This document shows, piece after piece, positions 23,440 to 30,813 of a stretch of 34,592 nucleotides of DNA. The position numbers were made by a program, and so were the translations under genes. The DNA comes from UBA5420 sp964485345 (lineage in GTDB: Bacteria > Bacillota > Limnochordia > Darwinibacteriales > Darwinibacteriaceae), in the NCBI GenBank assembly GCA_964485345.1, contig CAZAJB010000019.1, positions 1 through 34,592 on the forward strand, written 5' to 3'. Numbering within the stretch: position 1 is the stretch's first letter; every line of letters starts with the position of its first letter. Below the pieces are notes generated by a model, which had not been told where the DNA came from, did no database searches, and saw nothing but the letters and a program-made list of their open reading frames with translations.

Positions 23440-25452
23440 ATGCCGAAAACGATTGCCTTAGTGGGTAATCCCAATAGCGGAAAGACAACCCTCTTTAATG
23501 CACTCACAGGAGCAAATCAGCATGTTGGTAACTGGCCCGGAGTGACTGTGGAACGCAAAGAAGGGCAGACTCGCCATGAAAACCAAGTGTATCGGGTGGT
23601 GGATTTGCCTGGAACGTACAGCCTAGGTGCTTTTTCTGAGGACGAAGTGGTGGCTCGGGAGTTTATTTTAACCGGCAATCCTGACGTCGTCATCAATGTT
23701 GTTGATGCAACGAACATCGAACGGAATCTGTATTTAACCACACAACTCCTGGAAATGGGCGCTAAGGTTGTAGTGGCCCTGAATATGGTCGACGAGGCTG
23801 AAACCAGGCAGATCCGCCTCGATGAGAAAGCCCTTGCTCAGCGTCTAGGTGTACCTGTCATACCTACAGTGGCCAGTAGGCGTCAAGGCGTGGACGAGCT
23901 GATGACTGCGGCAGCAATGGTGATGCAGGCCCCTTTGAACGGGCATGTCCAGCTGAGCTATGGCGAAGTAGTGGACCACAAGGTAGCTGAGCTTCAAGCG
24001 TTCTTGGCCAAGGGGGATCTGGCGTATCCTCCGGGGTGGTTGGCTGTGAAGCTCTTGGAAGGTGACGAGTACGCCAGAAAAGTGGTACACGAGAGTTCGG
24101 CTCTATGGGATGCGGAGGCGTTGGGGCGGTTTTGGGATGAGATAGCCGTTCAGGCAGGGGATCTGCAACTAGAGATTGTAGACAGCCGCTACAAGTTCGT
24201 GGGCGATGTTACAAAAGGCGCGGTGCAGAGGCCAAAAGTGGCGGTGGAAACAACCACCGATAAGCTAGATCGAGTACTAACGCATAAATACTGGGGTATG
24301 CCCATTTTTGCTATGATCATGTTTATCGTTTTTCAATTAACCTTTGCCATTGGCCAGGACTTTCTTGGTGGTTGGATGGCAGAAGGTGTGGAGTTCTTGG
24401 GCGGCGTACTGAACAGTCTCTTGGTAACTCTTAATGCTCCAGGATGGCTTCTTGACTTTACTGCCAATGGAGTTGTGGGCGGTGTTGGTGCCGTTTTAGA
24501 ATTCGTCCCTCTGATCGTCATTCTGTACATGCTGATGGGAATGCTAGAAGATAGCGGGTATATGGCCAGAGCAGCCTATGTCATGGATAGTACGATGCGG
24601 GCTGTTGGTTTGCAGGGCAAAACCTTCATCTCCATGATCGTTGGTTTTGGCTGCAATGTTCCTGGCGTGATGGCAACACGGACTTTAGAAAGCAAGAAGG
24701 ATCGCATGATTGCCATCCTGATCAATCCCTTTATGTCTTGCGGAGCCAAAATCCCAATTTACTTGGTATTCATTGCAGCCTTTTTCCCTTCGCACGGAGG
24801 TTTGGTCCTGTTCTCTGCCTATGGCTTAGGAATCGTAGTCGCCTTTATTGTGGCGAAAATCTTCAGTAAGACCTTGTTTAAGGGCGAAATATCACATTTT
24901 CTTATGGAGTTGCCCCCTTATCGCCAGCCAACGCTTGGTAATGTACTCCGGAACATGTGGGATAATGTCTCGGGCTTCTTGGTTCGGGCTGGCACCACCA
25001 TCTTCGCAGTTGTGAGCTTACTCTGGGTACTGGCAGTGCTTCCTGTTGGAGTCGAACCGTATGGTTCGGCCAGCATTCTAGGTCGGGTGGGATTGTTCCT
25101 TGCCCCCATCTTTGAACCGGCAGGTTTTGGCAACTGGCAGGCAGCGGTGGGTCTTTTCTCTGGAATAGCAGCCAAGGAGGCGGTGGTGGCAACGCTCGGT
25201 ATGGTCTATGCTGGTGTTGAGGAGGGAGCTGTACTCGTGACCGCGATTCGCGGCGCCTTCACTCCTTTGTCCGCAGTATCCTTTATGGTGATGACCCTCT
25301 TGTATACCCCCTGTGCAGCTACATTAGGTACGATCAAGAAGGAAACCGGCTCAAGCAAATGGGCTCTTTTTTCAGCTGTCTATACCTTTGCCATCGGCTG
25401 GCTCTTAGCTGTGATGGTATTTCAAATCGGTGGTCTTTTGGGATTCGCCTAA
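23440..25452 (+). CDS. feoB: Ferrous iron transporter FeoB
   Basis: Inner-membrane Fe2+ transporter with an N-terminal G domain; 670 residues, typical. ATG 23440 follows AAGGGAGCAG. The G domain has G1 GNPNSGKTT, switch I VGNWPGVTVERKEG, G3 DLPGTYSLG and G4 NMVDEAE. A helical spacer follows to about residue 280, then the membrane part with two Gate repeats; the conserved Cys/Pro motif GCNVPGVMATRTL and FMSCGAKIPIYLVF are present, as is GIAAKEAVVATLGMVY. The C terminus is LLYTPCAATLGTIKKETGS plus a last hydrophobic segment. Co-transcribed with feoA and the FeoC-like gene. Used in anoxic environments where ferrous iron is available. Confidence 0.97.
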   Translation: MPKTIALVGNPNSGKTTLFNALTGANQHVGNWPGVTVERKEGQTRHENQVYRVVDLPGTYSLGAFSEDEVVAREFILTGNPDVVINVVDATNIERNLYLTTQLLEMGAKVVVALNMVDEAETRQIRLDEKALAQRLGVPVIPTVASRRQGVDELMTAAAMVMQAPLNGHVQLSYGEVVDHKVAELQAFLAKGDLAYPPGWLAVKLLEGDEYARKVVHESSALWDAEALGRFWDEIAVQAGDLQLEIVDSRYKFVGDVTKGAVQRPKVAVETTTDKLDRVLTHKYWGMPIFAMIMFIVFQLTFAIGQDFLGGWMAEGVEFLGGVLNSLLVTLNAPGWLLDFTANGVVGGVGAVLEFVPLIVILYMLMGMLEDSGYMARAAYVMDSTMRAVGLQGKTFISMIVGFGCNVPGVMATRTLESKKDRMIAILINPFMSCGAKIPIYLVFIAAFFPSHGGLVLFSAYGLGIVVAFIVAKIFSKTLFKGEISHFLMELPPYRQPTLGNVLRNMWDNVSGFLVRAGTTIFAVVSLLWVLAVLPVGVEPYGSASILGRVGLFLAPIFEPAGFGNWQAAVGLFSGIAAKEAVVATLGMVYAGVEEGAVLVTAIRGAFTPLSAVSFMVMTLLYTPCAATLGTIKKETGSSKWALFSAVYTFAIGWLLAVMVFQIGGLLGFA

Positions 25453-25476
25453 TAAAGCGGGGAGGTGAGGTTTTCT

Positions 25477-25761
25477 ATGCTAAAGCAGCTTCTCTTGGAG
25501 ATTGATCGTGCAGATTATTTGTCCATGTCAGCCCTGGCGGCAAGACTAGGGCAGCCCATAGGCCTTGTTGAGGAGGGCTTTGCAGCCCTAGTTCGCATGG
25601 GTTACTTGGCGGAGCAGGCGAGCTTAACAGGTCCGAGTTGTCAGGACCTCCCCTGTGGACGATGCCCCTACGCTAGCATGTGCCAGAAAGATCCCCTGAC
25701 AATGTGGTCGGTGACGGCGAAAGGCCGCAGGATCCTGGAAAGCTATTGTGCGGCTGGATAG
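25477..25761 (+). CDS. FeoC-like winged-helix protein with a cysteine cluster
   Basis: Small cytoplasmic protein of 94 residues starting at ATG 25477 (GGGGAGGTGAGG ahead); a GTG 12 bases earlier lies within the ribosome binding site. The first 50 residues form a winged helix (LSMSALAARLGQPIGLVEEGFAALVRMGYL); then CQDLPCGRCPYASMC gives C-x4-C-x2-C-x5-C, as in FeoC proteins that bind an Fe-S cluster, followed by a basic C-terminal helix (MWSVTAKGRRILES). FeoC members regulate FeoB stability or feo transcription and may sense oxygen or iron through the cluster. Position directly behind feoB, 24 bases after its stop, agrees. It ends before a strong terminator. Confidence 0.85.
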   Translation: MLKQLLLEIDRADYLSMSALAARLGQPIGLVEEGFAALVRMGYLAEQASLTGPSCQDLPCGRCPYASMCQKDPLTMWSVTAKGRRILESYCAAG

Positions 25762-25767
25762 GAATAC

Positions 25768-25812
25768 AAAGGGCGCTACAAACTGCTCGCTTGGCAGTTT
25801 GTAGCGCCCTTT
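25768..25812. terminator. Strong bidirectional terminator between the feo operon and the unknown - strand gene
   Basis: A perfect 19-base stem, 25768-25786 with 25794-25812, loop of 7 bases, beginning with AAA and ending with TTT(T). It serves both convergent genes; the - strand gene ends at 25825. Confidence 0.95.
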
Positions 25813-25824
25813 TAGTTTGTCTGT

Positions 25825-26388
25825 CTATTCTGCTCGAAAGATGGTTGCACCTTCTTCTGCTACGTTAAGCATGATCTGGGGTGCTAAAAAGCCCAAGAGC
25901 TCTCCGCGGAAGAGGCCAATATAACCATTATTGTGGACATTATTGCCCATGATGCCGGTGGGCAGTCCCTCTGCATTATTGACTTCCATGACTCCACCAT
26001 AGAGACCAGAACGTAAGCCTAGTAGCTTTGTCATCTTGCTCGTACCATTGTAGAGAATAACACTACCGGCCTCGTCTTCGTTTTGCATGGCCAGCGTGAG
26101 GTGACCTTCTTGATTAAAGACTCCGATGGCGCCCCCATCATCGTAGGATAAAAGTGATACGACACGTTTGCCTTGATCGTTGAATAGTTCTAGACTTACG
26201 TCTTCCTTAACTTCGTCATATCGTAGCGCAGCCACTGTATTTCCTTCATTATTGACAACTACAATTTCTCGAGCCACGATCTTGTCAAAGACCTGCTGGG
26301 TAGCGCTCACCACATTTACGCCGGTTATAGCGCAGAACAAAGCGAGGAACAACAGCGGATAGATAACGAACCGTTCATATTTAGACAC
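25825..26388 (-). CDS. Unknown membrane-anchored beta-rich protein
   Basis: Not recognised. The frame opens at ATG 26403, but there is no ribosome binding site ahead of it; GTG 26388 has AGGGG seven bases upstream and gives 187 residues. Residues about 8-28 are hydrophobic (FVIYPLLFLALFCAITG), an uncleaved anchor or signal; the rest is predicted outside the membrane and is made of short strands with a recurring pattern: a hydrophobic strand, then a polar turn with NNEGN, NDQGK, NQEGH, NAEGL. These four repeats of about 25-30 residues, each ending in a Gly turn, look like a beta-solenoid or propeller-like repeat of the kind in surface-exposed proteins. No catalytic motif. It is alone between a convergent terminator and the divergent AEC transporter. 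Confidence 0.7.
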   Translation of the reverse strand: MSKYERFVIYPLLFLALFCAITGVNVVSATQQVFDKIVAREIVVVNNEGNTVAALRYDEVKEDVSLELFNDQGKRVVSLLSYDDGGAIGVFNQEGHLTLAMQNEDEAGSVILYNGTSKMTKLLGLRSGLYGGVMEVNNAEGLPTGIMGNNVHNNGYIGLFRGELLGFLAPQIMLNVAEEGATIFRAE

Positions 26389-26403
26389 CCAATCACCCCT
26401 CAT

Positions 26404-26576
26404 TCAAACAAGATAATTGTTAGCTTAGTTCGTCTTTCAAAGGAAAATACCTGCAAGACAAGGGGTTGTTTCCTTCTGCGTAAAAAAATAAAGCGAACGA
26501 ACTAGGGTCAAGAGAAGGACAGGGGGCTCGGCAAGGGGAAGTAGGCAGTTAACACGGGACTGAGAAAGGTGGATCT
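26404..26576. promoter_or_regulatory. Divergent intergenic region with nested inverted repeats
   Basis: 173 bases between divergent genes. Outer arms TAGTTCGT (26426-26433) and ACGAACTA (26497-26504) enclose inner arms AAGGAAA (26440-26446) and TTTCCTT (26469-26475), all perfect. It may be an mRNA leader structure or paired operators. No clear promoter boxes were found on either strand. Confidence 0.35.
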
Positions 26577-27479
26577 ATGCTAATTATCCTAAATCCCTTT
26601 ATGATGTTGCTACTCCTTATTGCTCTCGGGGGCTATTTGTATTGGGTGAAGCTCCTGAGTCTAGAGTTTTGTCGCCAGCTCAGTCGCCTTGTGGTCAGGG
26701 TGACCTTTCCTGCCATGATTTTTCTTTCTATGTATAATAATGTAGATCTTGTCACACTTGAGCAGGGTTGGGTTTTTACCGCAGTGGGGCTTGGTACATC
26801 CTTGATCCTGGCCGTAACCGCCCACTACAGCTCTAGGTTCTATGGCCTTCAGGGTATGACCTATGGGACCTACCAAATCCTTTGCACCAATGGTAATAAT
26901 ATCTTCTTACCGGTACCCATTATCTCCGCTCTCTTCGGGGCGCCCTATGTTGTTTATGCTGTGCTATTTGAATTAGGCGCAGGTTTTTTCTACTGGAGTT
27001 ATGGAGTCTCGAACTTCCGTACGGGTAGGCGATTGAGCCTGCGACGTCTCCTCAATTTGAACATGGTTTCACTTCTCCTTGGCTTGGCCTTGGGTCTCGG
27101 GGGAGTTCGTATTCCAAGCGCTCTCTTGGGAGCGTTAGACATTGTAGGTAGCATTACCGTGGGCTCCGCGATGTTGATCATTGGAGCCTTGGTGGTCAAC
27201 CTCTTTGAACAACGCCTGAAGATTCGGCCTGAAGTCTGGGGTGTGGTACTGCATCGCTTGTTACTAAGTCCCTGCGTGGGGGTGATCGTCTTGGCTTTCA
27301 TACAGCTTCCTGCACAGCTTGAGACAATCCTACTCCTCATGCTGTCTATGCCGCCCCTTGTCACGACCGCCTTAGTGGCGGCTAGCTTTAATGCTGATCA
27401 GGAGCTGGCCGCAATGGGGGTCGTGATTCCCACGCTATTGAGCTTCCTGCTTCTTCCCGCTATCCTGTGGTTGCTGTAG
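26577..27479 (+). CDS. AEC (auxin efflux carrier) family transporter
   Basis: Integral membrane secondary carrier, 300 residues, close to the family norm. ATG 26577 follows AAAGGTGG. About ten hydrophobic segments are visible, in two halves of five: LNPFMMLLLLIALGGYLYWV first, then RLVVRVTFPAMIFLSMY with the family's conserved Pro, GTYQILCTNGNNIFLPVPII with the N-G-N segment in the fourth helix, and the second half ending with ELAAMGVVIPTLLSFLLLP. Bacterial members export or import dicarboxylates such as malate or other organic anions; substrate cannot be stated. It stands alone, with the sugar ABC operon 145 bases downstream. Confidence 0.85.
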   Translation: MLIILNPFMMLLLLIALGGYLYWVKLLSLEFCRQLSRLVVRVTFPAMIFLSMYNNVDLVTLEQGWVFTAVGLGTSLILAVTAHYSSRFYGLQGMTYGTYQILCTNGNNIFLPVPIISALFGAPYVVYAVLFELGAGFFYWSYGVSNFRTGRRLSLRRLLNLNMVSLLLGLALGLGGVRIPSALLGALDIVGSITVGSAMLIIGALVVNLFEQRLKIRPEVWGVVLHRLLLSPCVGVIVLAFIQLPAQLETILLLMLSMPPLVTTALVAASFNADQELAAMGVVIPTLLSFLLLPAILWLL

Positions 27480-27583
27480 GAGCGGGAGAATTTCGAAGGA
27501 AACACAAAAAATCCAAAACTAAGAAGGAACTTTAGCGTCGCGTAGCTAATATTAACATTAGTTGGTTCTTCTTCATCCAAGAA

Positions 27584-27597
27584 TGCAACCGGTTACA
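27584..27597 (+). promoter_or_regulatory. cre/LacI-type operator upstream of the second sugar ABC operon
   Basis: TGCAACCGGTTACA matches the catabolite-responsive element TGWAANCGNTNWCA at 13 of 14 positions and has the central CG of LacI/GalR-family operators; 12 of 14 bases are symmetric. It ends 27 bases before the start codon, a position suited to repression. The binder could be CcpA or a dedicated LacI-type regulator, none of which is encoded in the window. Confidence 0.65.
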
Positions 27598-27624
27598 TTT
27601 TCAAAAACTAAGGAGGTTTTAGAA

Positions 27625-28890
27625 ATGAAAAGAAGTGTATTTGTAGTATTCAGTATGCTGCTGGTGCTCGTTCTTTCCCTCGGAGCTTCTGCTCAAGGCG
27701 TGGTAACCATGATGGGCGTATGGGGTGGCCAAGAATTAGAGGCATTTCAGGAGGTCATGGACGCCTTTACGCAAAAAACTGGTATTAAGGTTCAATTTGA
27801 GGGTACTCGTGACTTGCCGACTTTGCTGCAAACCCGTATTGCTGCTGGTAATCCTCCCGATGTTGCGGCACTTCCTGGTCCTGGGGCCATGAAAGAGTAT
27901 GTTGAACAGGGAGCGTTAGTTGACTTGAATGGCGTTTTGGATGTGAAAACGCTAGACGAAGATCTGAACGACGCCTGGGTTGAGCTGGGGACCTACAAAG
28001 ACGGTTTGTACGCCCTGATGTTTGCTGCTGACATTAAGAGCCTAGTATGGTATCGCCCTGCTGAATTTGGGGCAAAGGGTTATGAAATCCCTGCTACTTG
28101 GGCTGAAATGGAAGCTTTAATGGACCAGATGGTAGCGAATGGTGATACGCCATGGGCTATCGGCCTTGAATCTGGGGCTGCTAGTGGATGGGTTGGCACC
28201 GACTGGATCGAAGATATTATGCTTCGCACCGCAGGCCCCGATGTGTATGATCAATGGGTAGATCATGAGATTTCGTGGACTGATCCAAGGGTTCAAGAAG
28301 CCTTTGAGATTTTTGGTAAGATTACGCGAAACAGTGACTATGTTTACGGAGGACCGATTACCGTCATGTCGACAAACTTTGGTGACTCTGTGGCAGAACT
28401 CTTCACCGATCCTCCTCGTGCCATGATGCATCGCCAAGCGAGTTTTGTTACCAGCTTTATTCTCGACGCCAATCCAGATGTGGTCATAGGCGAAGATGTG
28501 GCCTTCTTCGGATTTCCCGTCATTAAGCCTGAACATGGTAGCCCAATGCTAGGCGCAGGCGACATGATCGGACAGCTTAACCAGACTCCGGAAGCTGCTG
28601 AATTCATGAATTTCTTAGCAAGTGCTGAGGCTCAGGAAATTTGGGCCAATAGGCTTGGAAAATTAGGTACCAACAACAAGATTAATCCTGCCGTTTATCC
28701 CGATGACGTCACCCGTGAGATGGCAAGACTACTGAACGAAGCCGACGTCTTTAGGTTTGACGGTTCCGACTCCATGCCCGCCGCAGTTGGTTCCGGTGCA
28801 TTCTTTGAAGGTATCTTGATGTATGTGGGAGGAGACAATCTGGTCGATGCCTTGGAGTTCATCGAAAGCGTTGCGCTAGATAGCTACTAG
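27625..28890 (+). CDS. Sugar ABC transporter substrate-binding protein (family 1, AglE/MalE-like)
   Basis: Secreted binding protein for an oligosaccharide or glycoside importer; 421 residues from ATG 27625 (AAGGAGG at 27610-27616). The longer frame from 27562 would run through the operator and is rejected. The signal peptide ends at about LGASA, with no lipobox cysteine. The mature protein starts VVTMMGVWGGQELEAFQEV, then FTQKTGIKVQFEGTRDLPTLLQTRIAAGNPPDVAALP, both standard for SBP_bac_1; later WYRPAEFGAKGYEIPATWAEMEALM. Closest in style to alpha-glucoside-binding AglE, so a di- or oligosaccharide is a reasonable guess. A terminator-like hairpin follows, then two permease genes. Confidence 0.92.
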   Translation: MKRSVFVVFSMLLVLVLSLGASAQGVVTMMGVWGGQELEAFQEVMDAFTQKTGIKVQFEGTRDLPTLLQTRIAAGNPPDVAALPGPGAMKEYVEQGALVDLNGVLDVKTLDEDLNDAWVELGTYKDGLYALMFAADIKSLVWYRPAEFGAKGYEIPATWAEMEALMDQMVANGDTPWAIGLESGAASGWVGTDWIEDIMLRTAGPDVYDQWVDHEISWTDPRVQEAFEIFGKITRNSDYVYGGPITVMSTNFGDSVAELFTDPPRAMMHRQASFVTSFILDANPDVVIGEDVAFFGFPVIKPEHGSPMLGAGDMIGQLNQTPEAAEFMNFLASAEAQEIWANRLGKLGTNNKINPAVYPDDVTREMARLLNEADVFRFDGSDSMPAAVGSGAFFEGILMYVGGDNLVDALEFIESVALDSY

Positions 28891-28917
28891 GATCTCTGTA
28901 TGAAGCATTTGAATGAG

Positions 28918-28947
28918 GGCGCGCCCTAGCTTAGGGCGTGCCTTTTT
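28918..28947 (+). terminator. Attenuating terminator between binding protein and permease genes
   Basis: GGCGCGCCCTA (28918-28928) pairs with TAGGGCGTGCC (28932-28942), one G:U, then TTTTT (28943-28947). It looks like a true terminator yet lies inside the operon, so partial read-through should set the ratio of binding protein to permeases. Confidence 0.8.
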
Positions 28948-28973
28948 ACCGAAGTAGTGGGAAAGGGGGAGAT

Positions 28974-29840
28974 ATGGTGAGGCGAAAAACAGGTGGCCTA
29001 ACCCCGCTCGTGTATGTGGGTCCGGCAGTATTCTTTCTCACGATTTTTCAAGTGTATCCTGCTCTGCAAACCATTTACCTCAGTTTTATGGATCGGCGCT
29101 CCGCGGCCTTTGTTGGCCTAGCAAACTACAAGTACGTGTTTACTTCGCCGGTTATGCTGACGGCCTTTAGGAATAACTTGCTCTGGCTGATCTTTTTTAC
29201 GGCGGGTACGGTCGGTCTAGGTTTACTTTTTGCCATCTTGGTTGATAGGGTGAAGTACGAGAGCTTTGCCAAAGCAATCATCTTCATGCCCATGGCCATT
29301 TCCTTTGTGGGAGCTGGTGTGGTCTGGAAGTTTATTTATACCTACAAGCCACAGGGCTCACCGCAGATTGGTCTGTTGAATCAGATTTTGCTTATTTTCG
29401 GCTTGGAGCCCAGGGGCTGGCTGCTGGAAAGCCCTATCAACAATTTTGCCCTCATTGCGGTGGGGCTCTGGATTTGGACCGGGTATTGCATGGTCATTCT
29501 ATCTGCTGCGTACAAGGGGATTCCCAAAGAACTTGTGGAAGCGGCCGAGGTGGATGGCGCGGGTGAGCTGCAGGTTTTTCGTCACATTACAGTTCCAGAG
29601 CTGCGTCCTGCGCTAACCATGGTGATTACCACCATGCTCGTCAATGTGCTCAAGATCTTTGACATTATCTATGTCATGACCAATGGAAACTTCGGTACCG
29701 AAGTCATCGCTAACCGCATGTTCAAGGAGATGTTCCAATTCTCTAATACCGGCCGAGCTAGCGCTATTGCTGTGGTCCTGTTCCTCATGATTATCCCCAT
29801 CATGTTTGCGAACATCCGGCAGAAAATGAGGGAGGGGTAG
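28974..29840 (+). CDS. Sugar ABC transporter permease (MalF/UgpA/AglF-like)
   Basis: Integral membrane subunit, 288 residues from ATG 28974, behind GAAAGGGGGA; the longer open frame from 28938 starts in the terminator tail. Six hydrophobic segments: first LVYVGPAVFFLTIFQVYPAL, typical of the family's opening, and last ASAIAVVLFLMIIPIMFANI. The cytoplasmic EAA loop, which contacts the ATPase, is KELVEAAEVDGAGELQVFRH followed by ITVPELRPAL. It forms a dimer with the next permease, whose gene begins 2 bases after this stop. It belongs to the same transporter as the binding protein upstream. Confidence 0.93.
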   Translation: MVRRKTGGLTPLVYVGPAVFFLTIFQVYPALQTIYLSFMDRRSAAFVGLANYKYVFTSPVMLTAFRNNLLWLIFFTAGTVGLGLLFAILVDRVKYESFAKAIIFMPMAISFVGAGVVWKFIYTYKPQGSPQIGLLNQILLIFGLEPRGWLLESPINNFALIAVGLWIWTGYCMVILSAAYKGIPKELVEAAEVDGAGELQVFRHITVPELRPALTMVITTMLVNVLKIFDIIYVMTNGNFGTEVIANRMFKEMFQFSNTGRASAIAVVLFLMIIPIMFANIRQKMREG

Positions 29841-29842
29841 AC

Positions 29843-30706
29843 ATGAACCGACAAAGGTTACGAAAAAGGCTTCCGCAAATCGTGGTCAACCTTGTGGTGA
29901 TAGCAGGCATCGCGCTCTGGTTTCTACCGACTTTGGGTCTCTTAGTCACGTCCTTCCGGCCCGCAAGCGATGTTGCCTATTCTGGGTGGTGGACAGTACT
30001 CTCGAGCCCCCTAAAATTCACCCAATACACGATTGAAAACTACCAGAATGTCCTCTCTTCTGGAGGGATGCTTACCGCCTTTCGCAATAGCTTTATCGTT
30101 TCCATTGGTGGAACGGTAGTTCCTGTATTCTTTGCGGCTCTGGCAGCCTTTGGCTTATCCAAATTAAACTTTAAGGGGCGGGGGTTTTACTACGGCTTGA
30201 TTGTCATGATGTTGGTGGTGCCAACCCAGATGACATTTATTCCGGTGTTACGCCTCTACAATCGACTGAGCCTATCTGGAACATTTAGAGGATTATGGTT
30301 GGTTCATACCGGCTATGGCTTACCCTTTTCCATCTTCATGTTGCATACCTTTTTTCAGTCCTTGCCTGAAGAGCTCTTCGAGGCAGCTCATATTGACGGC
30401 GCCTCAATCTGGACCACGTTTTACCGCTTAGCCATACCTCTCTCTGTTCCTGCCTTGGCTTCGCTGGTCATTTTTCAATTTCTTGCGGTGTGGAACGATC
30501 TCTTGGTTGCTCTGATTTATTTAGGCGGCCACCAATCGGTGGCACCTCTAACAATGAGGCTTTCGAGTCTTGTTGGCTCCCATGGACAGGATTGGCATCT
30601 CCTAACGGCAGCTGCTTTTGTGTCTATGGTGGTTCCCCTAGTTGTGTTCCTATCTTTACAGAAGTACTTTGTACGGGGGCTGATGGGTGGAGCGGTAAAA
30701 GGTTAG
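29843..30706 (+). CDS. Sugar ABC transporter permease (MalG/UgpE/AglG-like)
   Basis: Second channel subunit, 287 residues, ATG 29843 behind GGGAGGGG, which lies inside the end of the preceding gene. Segments: a first helix around VVIAGIALWFLPTLGLLVTSF ending in the typical TSFRPASDV; MLTAFRNSFIVSIGGTVVPV at the start of the core; EAA loop ELFEAAHIDGASIWTTFYRL with AIPLSVPAL; end at QKYFVRGLMGGAVKG, the usual terminal motif. In style it is closest to AglG. No ATPase gene follows: after the stop come a strong hairpin and an unrelated gene, so an MsmK/MsiK-type ATPase encoded elsewhere is presumably shared. Confidence 0.93.
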   Translation: MNRQRLRKRLPQIVVNLVVIAGIALWFLPTLGLLVTSFRPASDVAYSGWWTVLSSPLKFTQYTIENYQNVLSSGGMLTAFRNSFIVSIGGTVVPVFFAALAAFGLSKLNFKGRGFYYGLIVMMLVVPTQMTFIPVLRLYNRLSLSGTFRGLWLVHTGYGLPFSIFMLHTFFQSLPEELFEAAHIDGASIWTTFYRLAIPLSVPALASLVIFQFLAVWNDLLVALIYLGGHQSVAPLTMRLSSLVGSHGQDWHLLTAAAFVSMVVPLVVFLSLQKYFVRGLMGGAVKG

Positions 30707-30727
30707 TTCTGACGGTGTTGGCAAGTG

Positions 30728-30768
30728 CAGGCGTAGGGCATACTATGTGCTCTGTGCCTGTTTTGTTT
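30728..30768 (+). terminator. Terminator of the second sugar ABC operon
   Basis: A 15-base stem, 30728-30742 with 30746-30760 (including four G:U pairs), a 3-base loop, then TTTTGTTT. It lies 21 bases after the permease stop. Confidence 0.8.
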
Positions 30769-30813
30769 AGGAAGGATTCGAGGGAAAATTAGAGAAAACT
30801 GAGAGGTACGTAC

